Source: Propionibacteriaceae bacterium (GTDB lineage Bacteria; Actinomycetota; Actinomycetes; Propionibacteriales; Propionibacteriaceae). Taken from it: a DNA stretch of 26,130 nucleotides. Below are positions 1-6,560 of this stretch, one piece after another (within the stretch, counting starts at the first letter, position 1; every line of letters begins with the position of its first letter). The DNA is taken from positions 2,204-28,333 of the forward strand of contig PMLO01000215.1 of assembly GCA_003158895.1 (NCBI GenBank), written 5' to 3'. The position numbers were made by a program, and so were the translations under genes. The notes under the pieces are model-generated. The model was not told the DNA's origin. It saw nothing but the letters and a program-made list of their open reading frames with translations, and ran no database searches.

Positions 1-1104
1 CATGGCCTGCAGCATGTCGAGCGCCTCGGCGCCACGACACTCGCCGACCACGATCCGGTCGGGGCGCATACGCAAGGAGTTCTTCACGAGATCGCGAATC
101 GTCACCTCGCCGCGTCCTTCGACGTTGGCCGGACGTGACTCCAACCGGACCAAGTGGTCCTGCTGGAGCTGGAGCTCGACCGCGTCCTCGATCGTGATGA
201 TCCGCTCGTTGCTGGGGATGAAGCTCGACAACACGTTCAGCAGGGTCGTCTTACCGGTACCGGTACCTCCGGAGACCAGGATGTTCAGTCGGGCCTGCAC
301 ACAGGCTCGCAGCAGGTCCGCCATGTCCGGCGTCATCGTGCCGAAGCCGATGAGGTCGTTGACACCGAGCGCGTCACGGCTGAACTTGCGGATGGTCAGC
401 GTGGAGCCACTGACCGCCAGCGGCGGGATGATGGCGTTGACGCGGGAACCGTCCATGAGTCGGGCATCGACGAGCGGCGACGACTCGTCGATGCGGCGGC
501 CGACCTTGCTGACGATGCGGTCGATGACCCGACGAAGGTGCGCCTCGTCGTCGAACGTCACCGGGCTTCGCGTCAGCTTGCCCTTCTGCTCCACGTAGAT
601 GGTGTCCGCCCCGTTGACCATGATCTCAGTGATGGTGTCGTCATTGAGGAGGGCCTCCAACGGGCCAAGGCCGAGTACGTCGTCCTCGACCTCTCGGATG
701 ATGCGGCGCCGCTCCTCGGACGTCAGTGGCGTCGAGGACTCCTCGATGATCGCGTTGAGCTCCTGGCGGACGAGACCGCTGATCATCTCCTCGTCGAGCG
801 CGCCCTCATTGAGCCGGGCCCCGATCCGTTCGAACAGCTGGGCGGTTGCTTGCTCCTTCAGCTTTCCGACCGGATCCGGCGCTTGGGGCGCCACAGTGGC
901 GGGACGACCGCGCTGGGCAAGAGTGTTGCCGGGCATTGTGGAGGTCGGGGCTGCGGGGAGCGGCGGGAAGGCGCCCACCTCCGCCGCCCGCGTCGCGAGG
1001 GACGCGGGAGCGGCATCGGGGGCGTTGTAGGTGGCCGGCGAGAAGGGATCCAGCGGCTCCCCACCCTCGGCGCGGCGAGCGCCGAGACGTTCTGACAGCT
1101 TCAT
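1..1104 (-). CDS. cpaF: Tad/Flp pilus secretion ATPase CpaF (TadA), 3' end cut by window edge
   Basis: Type II/IV secretion ATPase that powers assembly of Flp pili at the cytoplasmic face. The visible part is 368 residues; no stop is reached before position 1. Residues 1-80 are a Pro/Ala-rich leader, followed by the CpaF helical N-domain and the VirB11-like ATPase. Walker A is GGTGTGKTT (Lys about 285). The acidic motif TIEDAVEL lies near 304-311, and the Walker B-like region with MRPDRIVVGECRG near 346-358. The start ATG at 1104 overlaps the stop of cpaE as ATGA, so the two are probably translationally coupled. The missing C-terminus and the usual partners (TadB, TadC, prepilin peptidase) should lie beyond the left edge. 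Family assignment is secure; absence of those partners cannot be judged from this window. Confidence 0.95.
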   Translation of the reverse strand, partial: MKLSERLGARRAEGGEPLDPFSPATYNAPDAAPASLATRAAEVGAFPPLPAAPTSTMPGNTLAQRGRPATVAPQAPDPVGKLKEQATAQLFERIGARLNEGALDEEMISGLVRQELNAIIEESSTPLTSEERRRIIREVEDDVLGLGPLEALLNDDTITEIMVNGADTIYVEQKGKLTRSPVTFDDEAHLRRVIDRIVSKVGRRIDESSPLVDARLMDGSRVNAIIPPLAVSGSTLTIRKFSRDALGVNDLIGFGTMTPDMADLLRACVQARLNILVSGGTGTGKTTLLNVLSSFIPSNERIITIEDAVELQLQQDHLVRLESRPANVEGRGEVTIRDLVKNSLRMRPDRIVVGECRGAEALDMLQAM

Positions 1105-2309
1105 ACTGACTTCTCCACTCTCACGCCTCGGCGACCGGTGAAGCCGCTGAGGGTCTCCGAGGTACGGCCGGTGACGCGGTCGACCAGCAGGTTCAGCTGC
1201 TTGGTGATCGGGTCGCGCCCGTTCACCTGGAGCAGGGGCATTCCCTGGTTCGTCGATTGGGGAAGCAGATGGGACTGGTTGAGCACGATGTCGACCTCCT
1301 CGCCGATCGTGGACTGAACGTCCTTGATCGTGAGCCCACGGCTCGACTCGAAGAAGTTGACGACGACGTGACGCGCCTCAAGCAGCATGTCGAGGTCGTC
1401 GAGCGTCTCGAGCTCCTTGCGGAGACCTCGTACGCCTGGCACGTCCAGCGTGGTGACGAGGACGATCTCGTTGGCCTTGTCGAGCACCGCGAGCGTGTGC
1501 TCCGACAAGCCCGGAGCCGTGTCGACGACGACGTACTGGAACTCTTTCGCCAACATGGTGAGCAGGTTCGAGATGTCCTTAGGGGTCACCGTGTCGGCAG
1601 CGACCGGAGAATCCGATCCGGGTACCACGTACAGGCCCGTCTCATGCCGCGTGAGCAGGGACTTCAGCGTGAGCATGTCCCCGGTCATCGCGCCCTGGAT
1701 CGTGTCCGGCAAAGAGAACTCCGGCTCCAGGTTCAACGCGGTCGCGCAGTCACCGAAGTGGATGTCGAGGTCGACGAGCACGATCTGCTGGGGGTAGCGC
1801 TTCGCGAGCCCCACGGCGAGGTTGGTCGCGACGGTCGTCTTGCCGACGCCACCCTTAGGGGACGCCACGGCGACGATTCGACCGTCCGGCTTGGCGACCA
1901 AGGGGGCCATCGGCGTGACGGCGATTGCAGCCGAGCGCATGGCGAGGAACTGAGCTGCCCGTTCCAGGGCCTTACGAGTATCAGCGACGTCACCCTCGCT
2001 CGCCACGAGGTCCTTGACGCCGGCGCGCAGCGCGGGCAGGGCCAGAGGTTCGATGTTCGTCGCGGCAAGGATGACCACGCACGGATACGACTGGTCGAGG
2101 TTGCGAGCGAGCTCGATGGCACCACCTGCATCGATGTCGGCATCCAGAACGATGATGTCGGGGATCGGAGCACCGCGCAGTCCGGCGAACAACTCAGCGG
2201 CGGTGGCGGGTAACGGATTCGGCGACAGCAGGAGGAACGAGCCTCCCGTTGCGTACCCCATCCGCTCCGTCAGACCAGCGGACTGGCTGACGAGAACGAC
2301 ACGGCTCAT
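1101..2309 (-). CDS. cpaE: Tad pilus assembly ATPase CpaE (MinD/ParA type)
   Basis: 402-residue MinD/ParA-like ATPase that in characterised Tad systems helps localise the pilus machine. Residues 1-120 form a receiver-like domain (IIVLDADID near 52-60), as is usual for CpaE. The deviant Walker A is SPKGGVGKTTV (Lys157), followed by VLVDLDIHFGD and VVVDTAPG. The start was set at ATG 2309 because MSRVVLVSQSAG begins the domain and this ATG overlaps the cpaB stop as ATGA; a longer reading would only extend into cpaB. The stop overlaps the cpaF start. It is the third gene of a flp-cpaB-cpaE-cpaF series. Confident family assignment; the exact role in this organism is inferred. Confidence 0.93.
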   Translation of the reverse strand: MSRVVLVSQSAGLTERMGYATGGSFLLLSPNPLPATAAELFAGLRGAPIPDIIVLDADIDAGGAIELARNLDQSYPCVVILAATNIEPLALPALRAGVKDLVASEGDVADTRKALERAAQFLAMRSAAIAVTPMAPLVAKPDGRIVAVASPKGGVGKTTVATNLAVGLAKRYPQQIVLVDLDIHFGDCATALNLEPEFSLPDTIQGAMTGDMLTLKSLLTRHETGLYVVPGSDSPVAADTVTPKDISNLLTMLAKEFQYVVVDTAPGLSEHTLAVLDKANEIVLVTTLDVPGVRGLRKELETLDDLDMLLEARHVVVNFFESSRGLTIKDVQSTIGEEVDIVLNQSHLLPQSTNQGMPLLQVNGRDPITKQLNLLVDRVTGRTSETLSGFTGRRGVRVEKSV

Positions 2310-3070
2310 CGCAGGACGACCTTGCCGTTCGTGTACCGCGAGCTGGAGTCGTCCGTATCGGTGGTCTCGACCGTCAGCAGCAGTGTGCCGGCCGACTGTG
2401 CCCACGTGAGCTTCTCGATGTCGGACGTGGTGAGTGCCACCGTGAGCATGACGGAGCCAGCGGGTAGCGGGCTTGTCCCTGTCGCATCGGAGGCCGGCGT
2501 GATGCCGCCCTGGACGCGGGTGACGAGGACCTTGTTCATGATCTGCTTGGTGATGGTGTCACCGTCGATCGTGACCGGTGTGGCGATGCCGGGGATGCTG
2601 ATCGGGTCGGCCGCCGAGGACTTGATGCTGAGGACGACGCCGATGGTCTCGCCGGCCTTCACGATGCCGCCGCGGATCTGCTCAGGCTTCACGAGGAGGC
2701 TCATCTGCTCCATGCCCTTCGGCACGGCGACTGAGTCCTGCGTAGCGGCAGCGGGATCGACGAAGCGAGTCGTCAGAAGGATCTCACCGGCGACAAGGTC
2801 GACGGCGGCGACCTTGCTCTGGATCTCGCCGAGGTCGGAGACGGCCTGGACCGGTACGGTCTTGGCAGGGATTTGGGTCAGCTCGATGTTGCTGCCGAGG
2901 TTCTCGGCGAGGGTGCCCTTGGTGATGGGGTTGACGACGACGTAGACGCTCTTCACAGCGACGCCGTTCAGTGCGCGCACATCTGCGTTTCGGACATACA
3001 AGAAGATGCTGAGAAATGCCACAAGGGCAAGTGCGGCCGCCACGAAAGCGGCCACAATTCGACGGTTCAT
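2306..3070 (-). CDS. cpaB: Flp pilus assembly protein CpaB (RcpC)
   Basis: 254-residue CpaB/RcpC family protein. A short basic N-terminus (MNRR) precedes one membrane segment at about residues 5-25. A SAF-type domain follows (about 40-105, with KGTLAENLG and VDLVAGEILLTTRFVD). The C-terminal Flp-pilus-assembly domain contains IRGGIVKAGETIGVVLSI. ATG 3070 is preceded by a purine-rich GAGAAAG ribosome site. The stop overlaps cpaE by 4 nt. In Gram-negative Tad systems CpaB works with the outer-membrane secretin; here no secretin is expected, so its envelope role is less clear. It lies 165 bp downstream of flp, separated by hairpins that may lower its expression relative to the pilin. Confidence 0.9.
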   Translation of the reverse strand: MNRRIVAAFVAAALALVAFLSIFLYVRNADVRALNGVAVKSVYVVVNPITKGTLAENLGSNIELTQIPAKTVPVQAVSDLGEIQSKVAAVDLVAGEILLTTRFVDPAAATQDSVAVPKGMEQMSLLVKPEQIRGGIVKAGETIGVVLSIKSSAADPISIPGIATPVTIDGDTITKQIMNKVLVTRVQGGITPASDATGTSPLPAGSVMLTVALTTSDIEKLTWAQSAGTLLLTVETTDTDDSSSRYTNGKVVLR

Positions 3071-3121
3071 GATGGGTGTCTTTCTCACGGGTGAACGACG
3101 TAGTGCGAACCGGTTGCCGAT

Positions 3122-3138
3122 CGGGGCCTCAAGCCCCG
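3122..3138 (-). terminator. Second hairpin between flp and cpaB
   Basis: Perfect 6-bp arms, cggggc at 3122-3127 and gccccg at 3133-3138, with a 5-nt loop. It lies in the transcribed spacer between flp and cpaB, downstream of the larger hairpin at 3177-3208. There is no T-run after it, so an mRNA-processing or stability element is as likely as a terminator. Confidence 0.35.
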
Positions 3139-3161
3139 GCCATGGCGGGTAGTTCAGGTGG

Positions 3162-3208
3162 CGGAAAAGGCCCAACGCCGGCTGGCCGCTGCGGGGCGAC
3201 CAGCCGGC
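3162..3208 (-). terminator. Hairpin with short T-run after flp (attenuating terminator)
   Basis: Perfect 9-bp arms, gccggctgg (3177-3185) and ccagccggc (3200-3208), with a 14-nt loop. On the minus-strand transcript this is followed by GTTGGGCCTTTT, a weak T-tract. It lies 28 bp after the flp stop, so partial termination would give excess pilin mRNA over cpaBEF mRNA. The inverted repeat is seen directly; the function is inferred. Confidence 0.5.
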
Positions 3209-3235
3209 ATCGAAGCGATGGAGCCGAACTCAGCC

Positions 3236-3442
3236 TTACGCGGCAGGGGCGATCTGGCTGGTGATGTTGGAGAAGACCTTGCTCAGGGTCGTGCCGAACA
3301 CGGCCACGACGCCGATGATGACGGCGGCGATCAGCGCGACGAGCAGGCCGTACTCAACGGCGGTGGCGCCCTTGGTGGCCTTGCCGAGGCGCTGCTGGGC
3401 AACGAAGGCAAGCGTGGTGAGGTAAGCGGAAATGGCGTTCAT
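3236..3442 (-). CDS. flp: Flp/Fap-type prepilin
   Basis: 68-residue major pilin of the Tad system. The leader ends in KG, with the expected prepilin peptidase cut G25|ATAVEYG. The mature protein carries the conserved Glu+5 and Tyr+6 of Flp pilins, followed by one hydrophobic helix (LLVALIAAVIIGVVAVFG) and a short C-terminus. The ribosome site GAAGGGA sits 8 nt before ATG 3442. It is the first gene of the pilus series, with a likely promoter about 85 bp upstream and hairpins on both sides of the gene. Size and motif match the family well. Confidence 0.95.
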   Translation of the reverse strand: MNAISAYLTTLAFVAQQRLGKATKGATAVEYGLLVALIAAVIIGVVAVFGTTLSKVFSNITSQIAPAA

Positions 3443-3465
3443 GTAGGGAGTCCCTTCTCTACAGT

Positions 3466-3516
3466 CACGAGGCCGGAACGCCTTGTGATGTCCCCCGGCT
3501 CCTTCCCCTCGGAAGG
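3466..3516 (-). promoter_or_regulatory. Structured leader upstream of flp (two hairpins)
   Basis: Two inverted repeats lie between the likely promoter and the flp ribosome site. One has arms cacgaggc (3466-3473) and gccttgtg (3480-3487), with one mismatch. The other has arms ccttcc (3501-3506) and ggaagg (3511-3516) around a 4-base loop. It does not match the c-di-GMP-I riboswitch consensus I know. Probably stabilises the abundant pilin mRNA or regulates it; function inferred. Confidence 0.35.
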
Positions 3517-3525
3517 GCCACGAGA

Positions 3526-3555
3526 ACTATGACCCAGGGCTCAGCGAGTGGGCAA
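3526..3555 (-). promoter_or_regulatory. Candidate sigma70-type promoter for flp
   Basis: On the minus strand TTGCCC (3555-3550) and CATAGT (3531-3526) are separated by 18 bp. That would start transcription near 3519 and give a leader of about 75 nt. The 3443-3667 spacer between flp and lipB shows no gene besides this promoter and the leader hairpins. Confidence 0.4.
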
Positions 3556-3667
3556 CGAACGTGAGAATTCCGTCATGAAATGGCTCGCCAGGAGTGTTGG
3601 ATATGGCGCTGACCAGGGATTATGTCGGGAGTGTTCGGCGGATTCGTCGTGAGCTTCATGAGTAACG

Positions 3668-4342
3668 TCACATCTTCGGCGATGGTCGGCGAAAAGCGAG
3701 TACGTCGCGCAGCTGCTTCTCCGCAAGGTCCGCGACCTCGGCCATCGACGGCGGGTCGTCGAGCTCGGCGGCCAGGGATGACACGCCCGCGTCCTCGATG
3801 CCGCAGGGGATGATCCGGTCGAAGGCTGCGAGATCGGGCGAGACGTTGAGCGCGAAGCCGTGCTGGGTCGTCTTGCGGCTGACGCGGATCCCGATGGCGA
3901 CGACCTTTCGCTCGGGCTTGTCGCCTGACGCCGGGAGCCAAACCCCCGAACGGCCCTGTACACGTATTGCCGGCAGACCGTACTCGGAGACGGTACGGAT
4001 GAGTGCCTCCTCCAGACGCCGTACGTAGTCCACCACGTACACGCCATCCGGCAGCGTCACGATGGGGTAGCCCACGAGCTGGCCGGGACCGTGCCAGGTG
4101 ATCTTGCCGCCGCGATCTACGTCAACGACAGGGGTGCCGTCCTGGGGCCGTTCAGCGGGTTCTGTACGGCGCCCCGCTGTGTACACGTCGGCGTGCTCGA
4201 GCAGCAGCACCGTACCGGGGCGACGGCCATCTGCGACCTCGGCGTGGATCCGTCGCTGTTCATCCCAGGCCCACTGGTAGTCGATGAGGCGCGGAGGCGT
4301 CTCATCGAACCCGAGGCGTACGAACTCGAGGTTGCTGGTCAT
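3668..4342 (-). CDS. lipB: Lipoyl(octanoyl) transferase LipB
   Basis: Transfers octanoyl from octanoyl-ACP to the lipoyl domains of 2-oxoacid dehydrogenases and GcvH, the first step of lipoate synthesis. 224 residues from ATG 4342. Family motifs are GRRTEPAERPQDGTPVVDVDRGG (signature, described in parts: GRRTE then DRGGKITWHGPGQLVGYP), the catalytic pair Lys146 (RKVVAIGIR) and Cys180 (IIPCGI), and RSGVWLP. An alternative GTG at 4393 would overlap the sucB 3' end and add 17 residues; ATG 4342 fits the family's N-terminus better, though its ribosome site is weak. It lies 22 bp after sucB on the same strand, which matches the substrate link: SucB carries two lipoyl domains. lipA, often the next gene in actinobacteria, is not here. 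Confidence 0.93.
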   Translation of the reverse strand: MTSNLEFVRLGFDETPPRLIDYQWAWDEQRRIHAEVADGRRPGTVLLLEHADVYTAGRRTEPAERPQDGTPVVDVDRGGKITWHGPGQLVGYPIVTLPDGVYVVDYVRRLEEALIRTVSEYGLPAIRVQGRSGVWLPASGDKPERKVVAIGIRVSRKTTQHGFALNVSPDLAAFDRIIPCGIEDAGVSSLAAELDDPPSMAEVADLAEKQLRDVLAFRRPSPKM

Positions 4343-4364
4343 CGCCGGGGCCACCGGTGAGCGG

Positions 4365-6155
4365 TCAGGCCCCGAGCTCTGCGGCGAAGTCACCAGCCTC
4401 CAGGCGAGCCTTGACGGAGCTCAGGAAGCGCGCGGCATCCGCGCCGTCCACGAGTCGGTGGTCGTACGACAGCGACAGGTACATCATGTCGCGGACCGCG
4501 ATGATCTCCCCGAGATCGGAGTCGTTGATCACCACAGGTCGCTTCACCAGCGTGCCGGTGCCGAGGATGGCCACCTGGGGCTGGTTGATGACGGGCGTGT
4601 CGAAGAGCGTGCCTGCGGAGCCGTAGTTCGTGATGGTGAACGTGCCCCCGTTGAGCTCGTCCGGGGTGACCTGGCTCGTACGGGTCCGGGCCGCGAGGTC
4701 GACGATCTTCTTGGCCAGACCTGCCACGTTGAGATCACCCGCATCCTTGATGACGGGGACGAGCAGGCCCTTCGGAGTGTCGACCGCGATGCCGACGTGC
4801 TCGGCGTTCGGGTACGTGATCGTTCCGGCCTCGGTGTCGATCGTGGCGTTCACCTTCGGGAACTGCTTGAGAGCCTCGATGGCGGCCTTCGCGATGAAGG
4901 GGAGGTACGACAGGGACGCGCCCTCGCGGGCCTTGAAGTCGTCCTTGACCCTCGCCCGCAGCTTCGAGACCGACGTGAGGTCGACCTCGACGGTGGCCGT
5001 GAGCTGAGCAGACACGTGCAACGACTCCACCATGCGGCGTGCGATGGTCGCGCGCAGCCGCGAGATCTTCTCCGTCGAGCCGCGCTGGCTCGCCAGGGGG
5101 GTCGCCGTGGCGGTCGGCGCCGGTGCCGGGGCAGCGGGGGCCGGTGCGGCCTTTGTGGCCTGAGCAGCGTCGATGACGTCCTGCTTGCGGATCCGTCCAC
5201 CGACTCCCGTGCCGGCGACGTCGCCGAGGTCGACACCGTGCTGGGCGGCGAGCTTGCGGACGAGCGGCGTCACGTACGAGTCGAGGGTCTCGGCGTCGCT
5301 GGCACGTCGCGGCGCCACCGTGTTCGCGGCCTGCGGAGCAGCGGCGACGGGAGGTGCTGGTACCGGAGCGGCGACCGGAGGTGCTGGCACCGGAGCGGCG
5401 GCCGGCGGGGCCGCGGGGGCCGGGACAGGGGTAGCCGCAGCCGCAGGAGCAGCCGGTACGGGCTCAGGAGCGGGTGCAGGTGCAGGAGTAGCCGCAGGCG
5501 CGGCCGGGGCAGCGGCCGCATCGCCGATGATGGCGAGTACGGACCCGACCGGGACCGTCTCGTCGACCTCGACGCGGATCTCGAGGACCGTCCCGGAGAC
5601 GGGCGAGGGAAGCTCTGTGTCCACCTTGTCCGTGGAGACCTCGACGAGCGCCTCGTCGGTGTCGACGTGGTCGCCGACCTGCTTCAGCCAACGGGAGATG
5701 GTGCCCTCGGAGACGCTCTCGCCGAGTGCGGGAAGCGTCACCTCGGTGCCGGTCGCGGGACCGGCGCTCGCGGCAGGCGCGGCTGCAGGTGCTGGCTCAA
5801 CTGTTGCGGGTACTGGTGAGGCCTCAGGCTCCACCGCCTTGACGGGAGCCTCCGGCTCGGGTTCCGGAGCCGCAGGTGCGGGCTCGGCAGGGGCAGGCGC
5901 GTCTGCCTCGGCTTCGTTCGGCTCGCCGATCACGGCGAGGACCGCGCCGACAGGCGCCGTCTCGTCCACATCGACCTTGATCTCGAGCAGAACGCCCGAC
6001 ACCGGGGACGGGATCTCCGTGTCGACCTTGTCGGTGGACACCTCCAGGAGGGGCTCATCGGTGGCAACAGTGTCGCCCACCTTCTTGAGCCAACGGGAGA
6101 CCGTACCCTCCGAGACCGATTCTCCGAGAGCCGGGAGAGTGACGTTGGTCGACAT
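4365..6155 (-). CDS. sucB: Dihydrolipoamide acyltransferase (E2) of a 2-oxoacid dehydrogenase, SucB-type
   Basis: 596-residue E2 core subunit. Two N-terminal lipoyl domains carry the lipoyl lysines in STDKVDTE (Lys43 and Lys177). They are joined by Pro/Ala/Glu-rich swinging linkers. A peripheral-subunit-binding domain (YVTPLVRKLAAQHGVDL, about 315-350) precedes the catalytic acyltransferase domain. The active site is DHRLVDG (His566, Asp570). ATG 6155 has a strong AAGGAG ribosome site; an upstream in-frame extension is not needed. Actinobacterial homologues act in the pyruvate and/or 2-oxoglutarate dehydrogenase complexes, so the acyl specificity is not settled by sequence. It is co-directional with lipB and divergent from the small gene at 6234. 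A 27-bp tandem repeat encodes part of the second linker. Confidence 0.93.
   Translation of the reverse strand: MSTNVTLPALGESVSEGTVSRWLKKVGDTVATDEPLLEVSTDKVDTEIPSPVSGVLLEIKVDVDETAPVGAVLAVIGEPNEAEADAPAPAEPAPAAPEPEPEAPVKAVEPEASPVPATVEPAPAAAPAASAGPATGTEVTLPALGESVSEGTISRWLKQVGDHVDTDEALVEVSTDKVDTELPSPVSGTVLEIRVEVDETVPVGSVLAIIGDAAAAPAAPAATPAPAPAPEPVPAAPAAAATPVPAPAAPPAAAPVPAPPVAAPVPAPPVAAAPQAANTVAPRRASDAETLDSYVTPLVRKLAAQHGVDLGDVAGTGVGGRIRKQDVIDAAQATKAAPAPAAPAPAPTATATPLASQRGSTEKISRLRATIARRMVESLHVSAQLTATVEVDLTSVSKLRARVKDDFKAREGASLSYLPFIAKAAIEALKQFPKVNATIDTEAGTITYPNAEHVGIAVDTPKGLLVPVIKDAGDLNVAGLAKKIVDLAARTRTSQVTPDELNGGTFTITNYGSAGTLFDTPVINQPQVAILGTGTLVKRPVVINDSDLGEIIAVRDMMYLSLSYDHRLVDGADAARFLSSVKARLEAGDFAAELGA
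5350..5403. repeat. 27-bp tandem repeat in the SucB Pro/Ala linker
   Basis: Two adjacent 27-bp units (5350-5376 and 5377-5403), each beginning ggaggtgctgg and differing at only a few bases. On the minus strand they encode repeated VAAPVPAPP-like linker units. Such repeats can change linker length by slippage without a frameshift. Confidence 0.7.
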
Positions 6156-6201
6156 GGTGGGAAATCTCCTTACCGCAGGTGCTCTATGGACGACGTCGGC
6201 C

Positions 6202-6207
6202 AGCCTA
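6202..6207 (-). promoter_or_regulatory. Candidate -10 for sucB-lipB
   Basis: TAGGCT on the minus strand (6207-6202) would place the transcript start near 6195, giving a roughly 40-nt leader with the AAGGAG site. The same hexamer precedes ctaC in this window. No convincing -35 was seen. It lies about 14 bp from the opposing -10 of the divergent gene. Confidence 0.35.
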
Positions 6208-6220
6208 GCCTCCTCACCGG

Positions 6221-6226
6221 GATAAT
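6221..6226 (+). promoter_or_regulatory. -10 element placed for a leaderless start at GTG 6234
   Basis: GATAAT at 6221-6226 is followed by exactly 7 nt and then GTG at 6234. That is the spacing expected between a -10 and the transcript start, so the mRNA would begin at the start codon. No Shine-Dalgarno sequence or strong -35 is seen. Confidence 0.5.
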
Positions 6227-6233
6227 GGAGTTC

Positions 6234-6560
6234 GTGGGAATCCTGGATGGACTGCGCCGCCGCCGCAACCGTGATGGGGCCGCGGGGCCCAATGGGGCAT
6301 CGGCCGCCCAGCACCTCGAGAGCTTCATCTCGACCCGGCGCGGCATCGAGGCGTACGTCGAACAGCCGACAACTTTGACCGGGCCGACGCTCCTTCTCAT
6401 TGCATACGACGGTGAGTGGACGCGCCGCAGCGTGCCGTCAGCCGCCTGGGCGCGTCGCTTCGCCGCGAACCATCAGCTGCCGTGCTACGACGCCGGCGTG
6501 GTCGCGTACCCGCAGCGGATGCGCGACTTCAACAGCCGTGCGAAGAAGCGCTCGACCTAG
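6234..6560 (+). CDS. Conserved small actinobacterial protein of unknown function
   Basis: 108 residues from GTG 6234. I recognise it as resembling a small conserved actinobacterial family that begins MGxxDxLR and ends with a YPQRMRDxxxR motif (here YPQRMRDFNSRAKKR). No enzyme motif, signal peptide or membrane segment is visible. The N-terminus is basic (GLRRRRNRD), the middle has TLLLIAYDGEWTRR, and the C-terminus is basic. ATG 6225 is an alternative start (adding MEF), but GTG 6234 fits both the family start and the leaderless promoter geometry. It is divergent from sucB and its stop overlaps the pepA stop tail to tail at 6557-6560. Function not assigned. Confidence 0.75.
   Translation: MGILDGLRRRRNRDGAAGPNGASAAQHLESFISTRRGIEAYVEQPTTLTGPTLLLIAYDGEWTRRSVPSAAWARRFAANHQLPCYDAGVVAYPQRMRDFNSRAKKRST

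Noticed and set aside
1101..2309. N-terminal receiver-like domain of CpaE as a new regulator
   Set aside because: A receiver-like N-terminal domain is a normal feature of CpaE proteins.
3541..3667. Small coding region in the lipB-flp spacer
   Set aside because: Open frames here are extensions of shadows from lipB without ribosome sites or conserved-looking sequence.
4284..5819. Open frame of about 511 codons on the plus strand opposite sucB
   Set aside because: It mirrors the sucB coding strand, is rich in Arg and Gly, and shows no ribosome site or domain.
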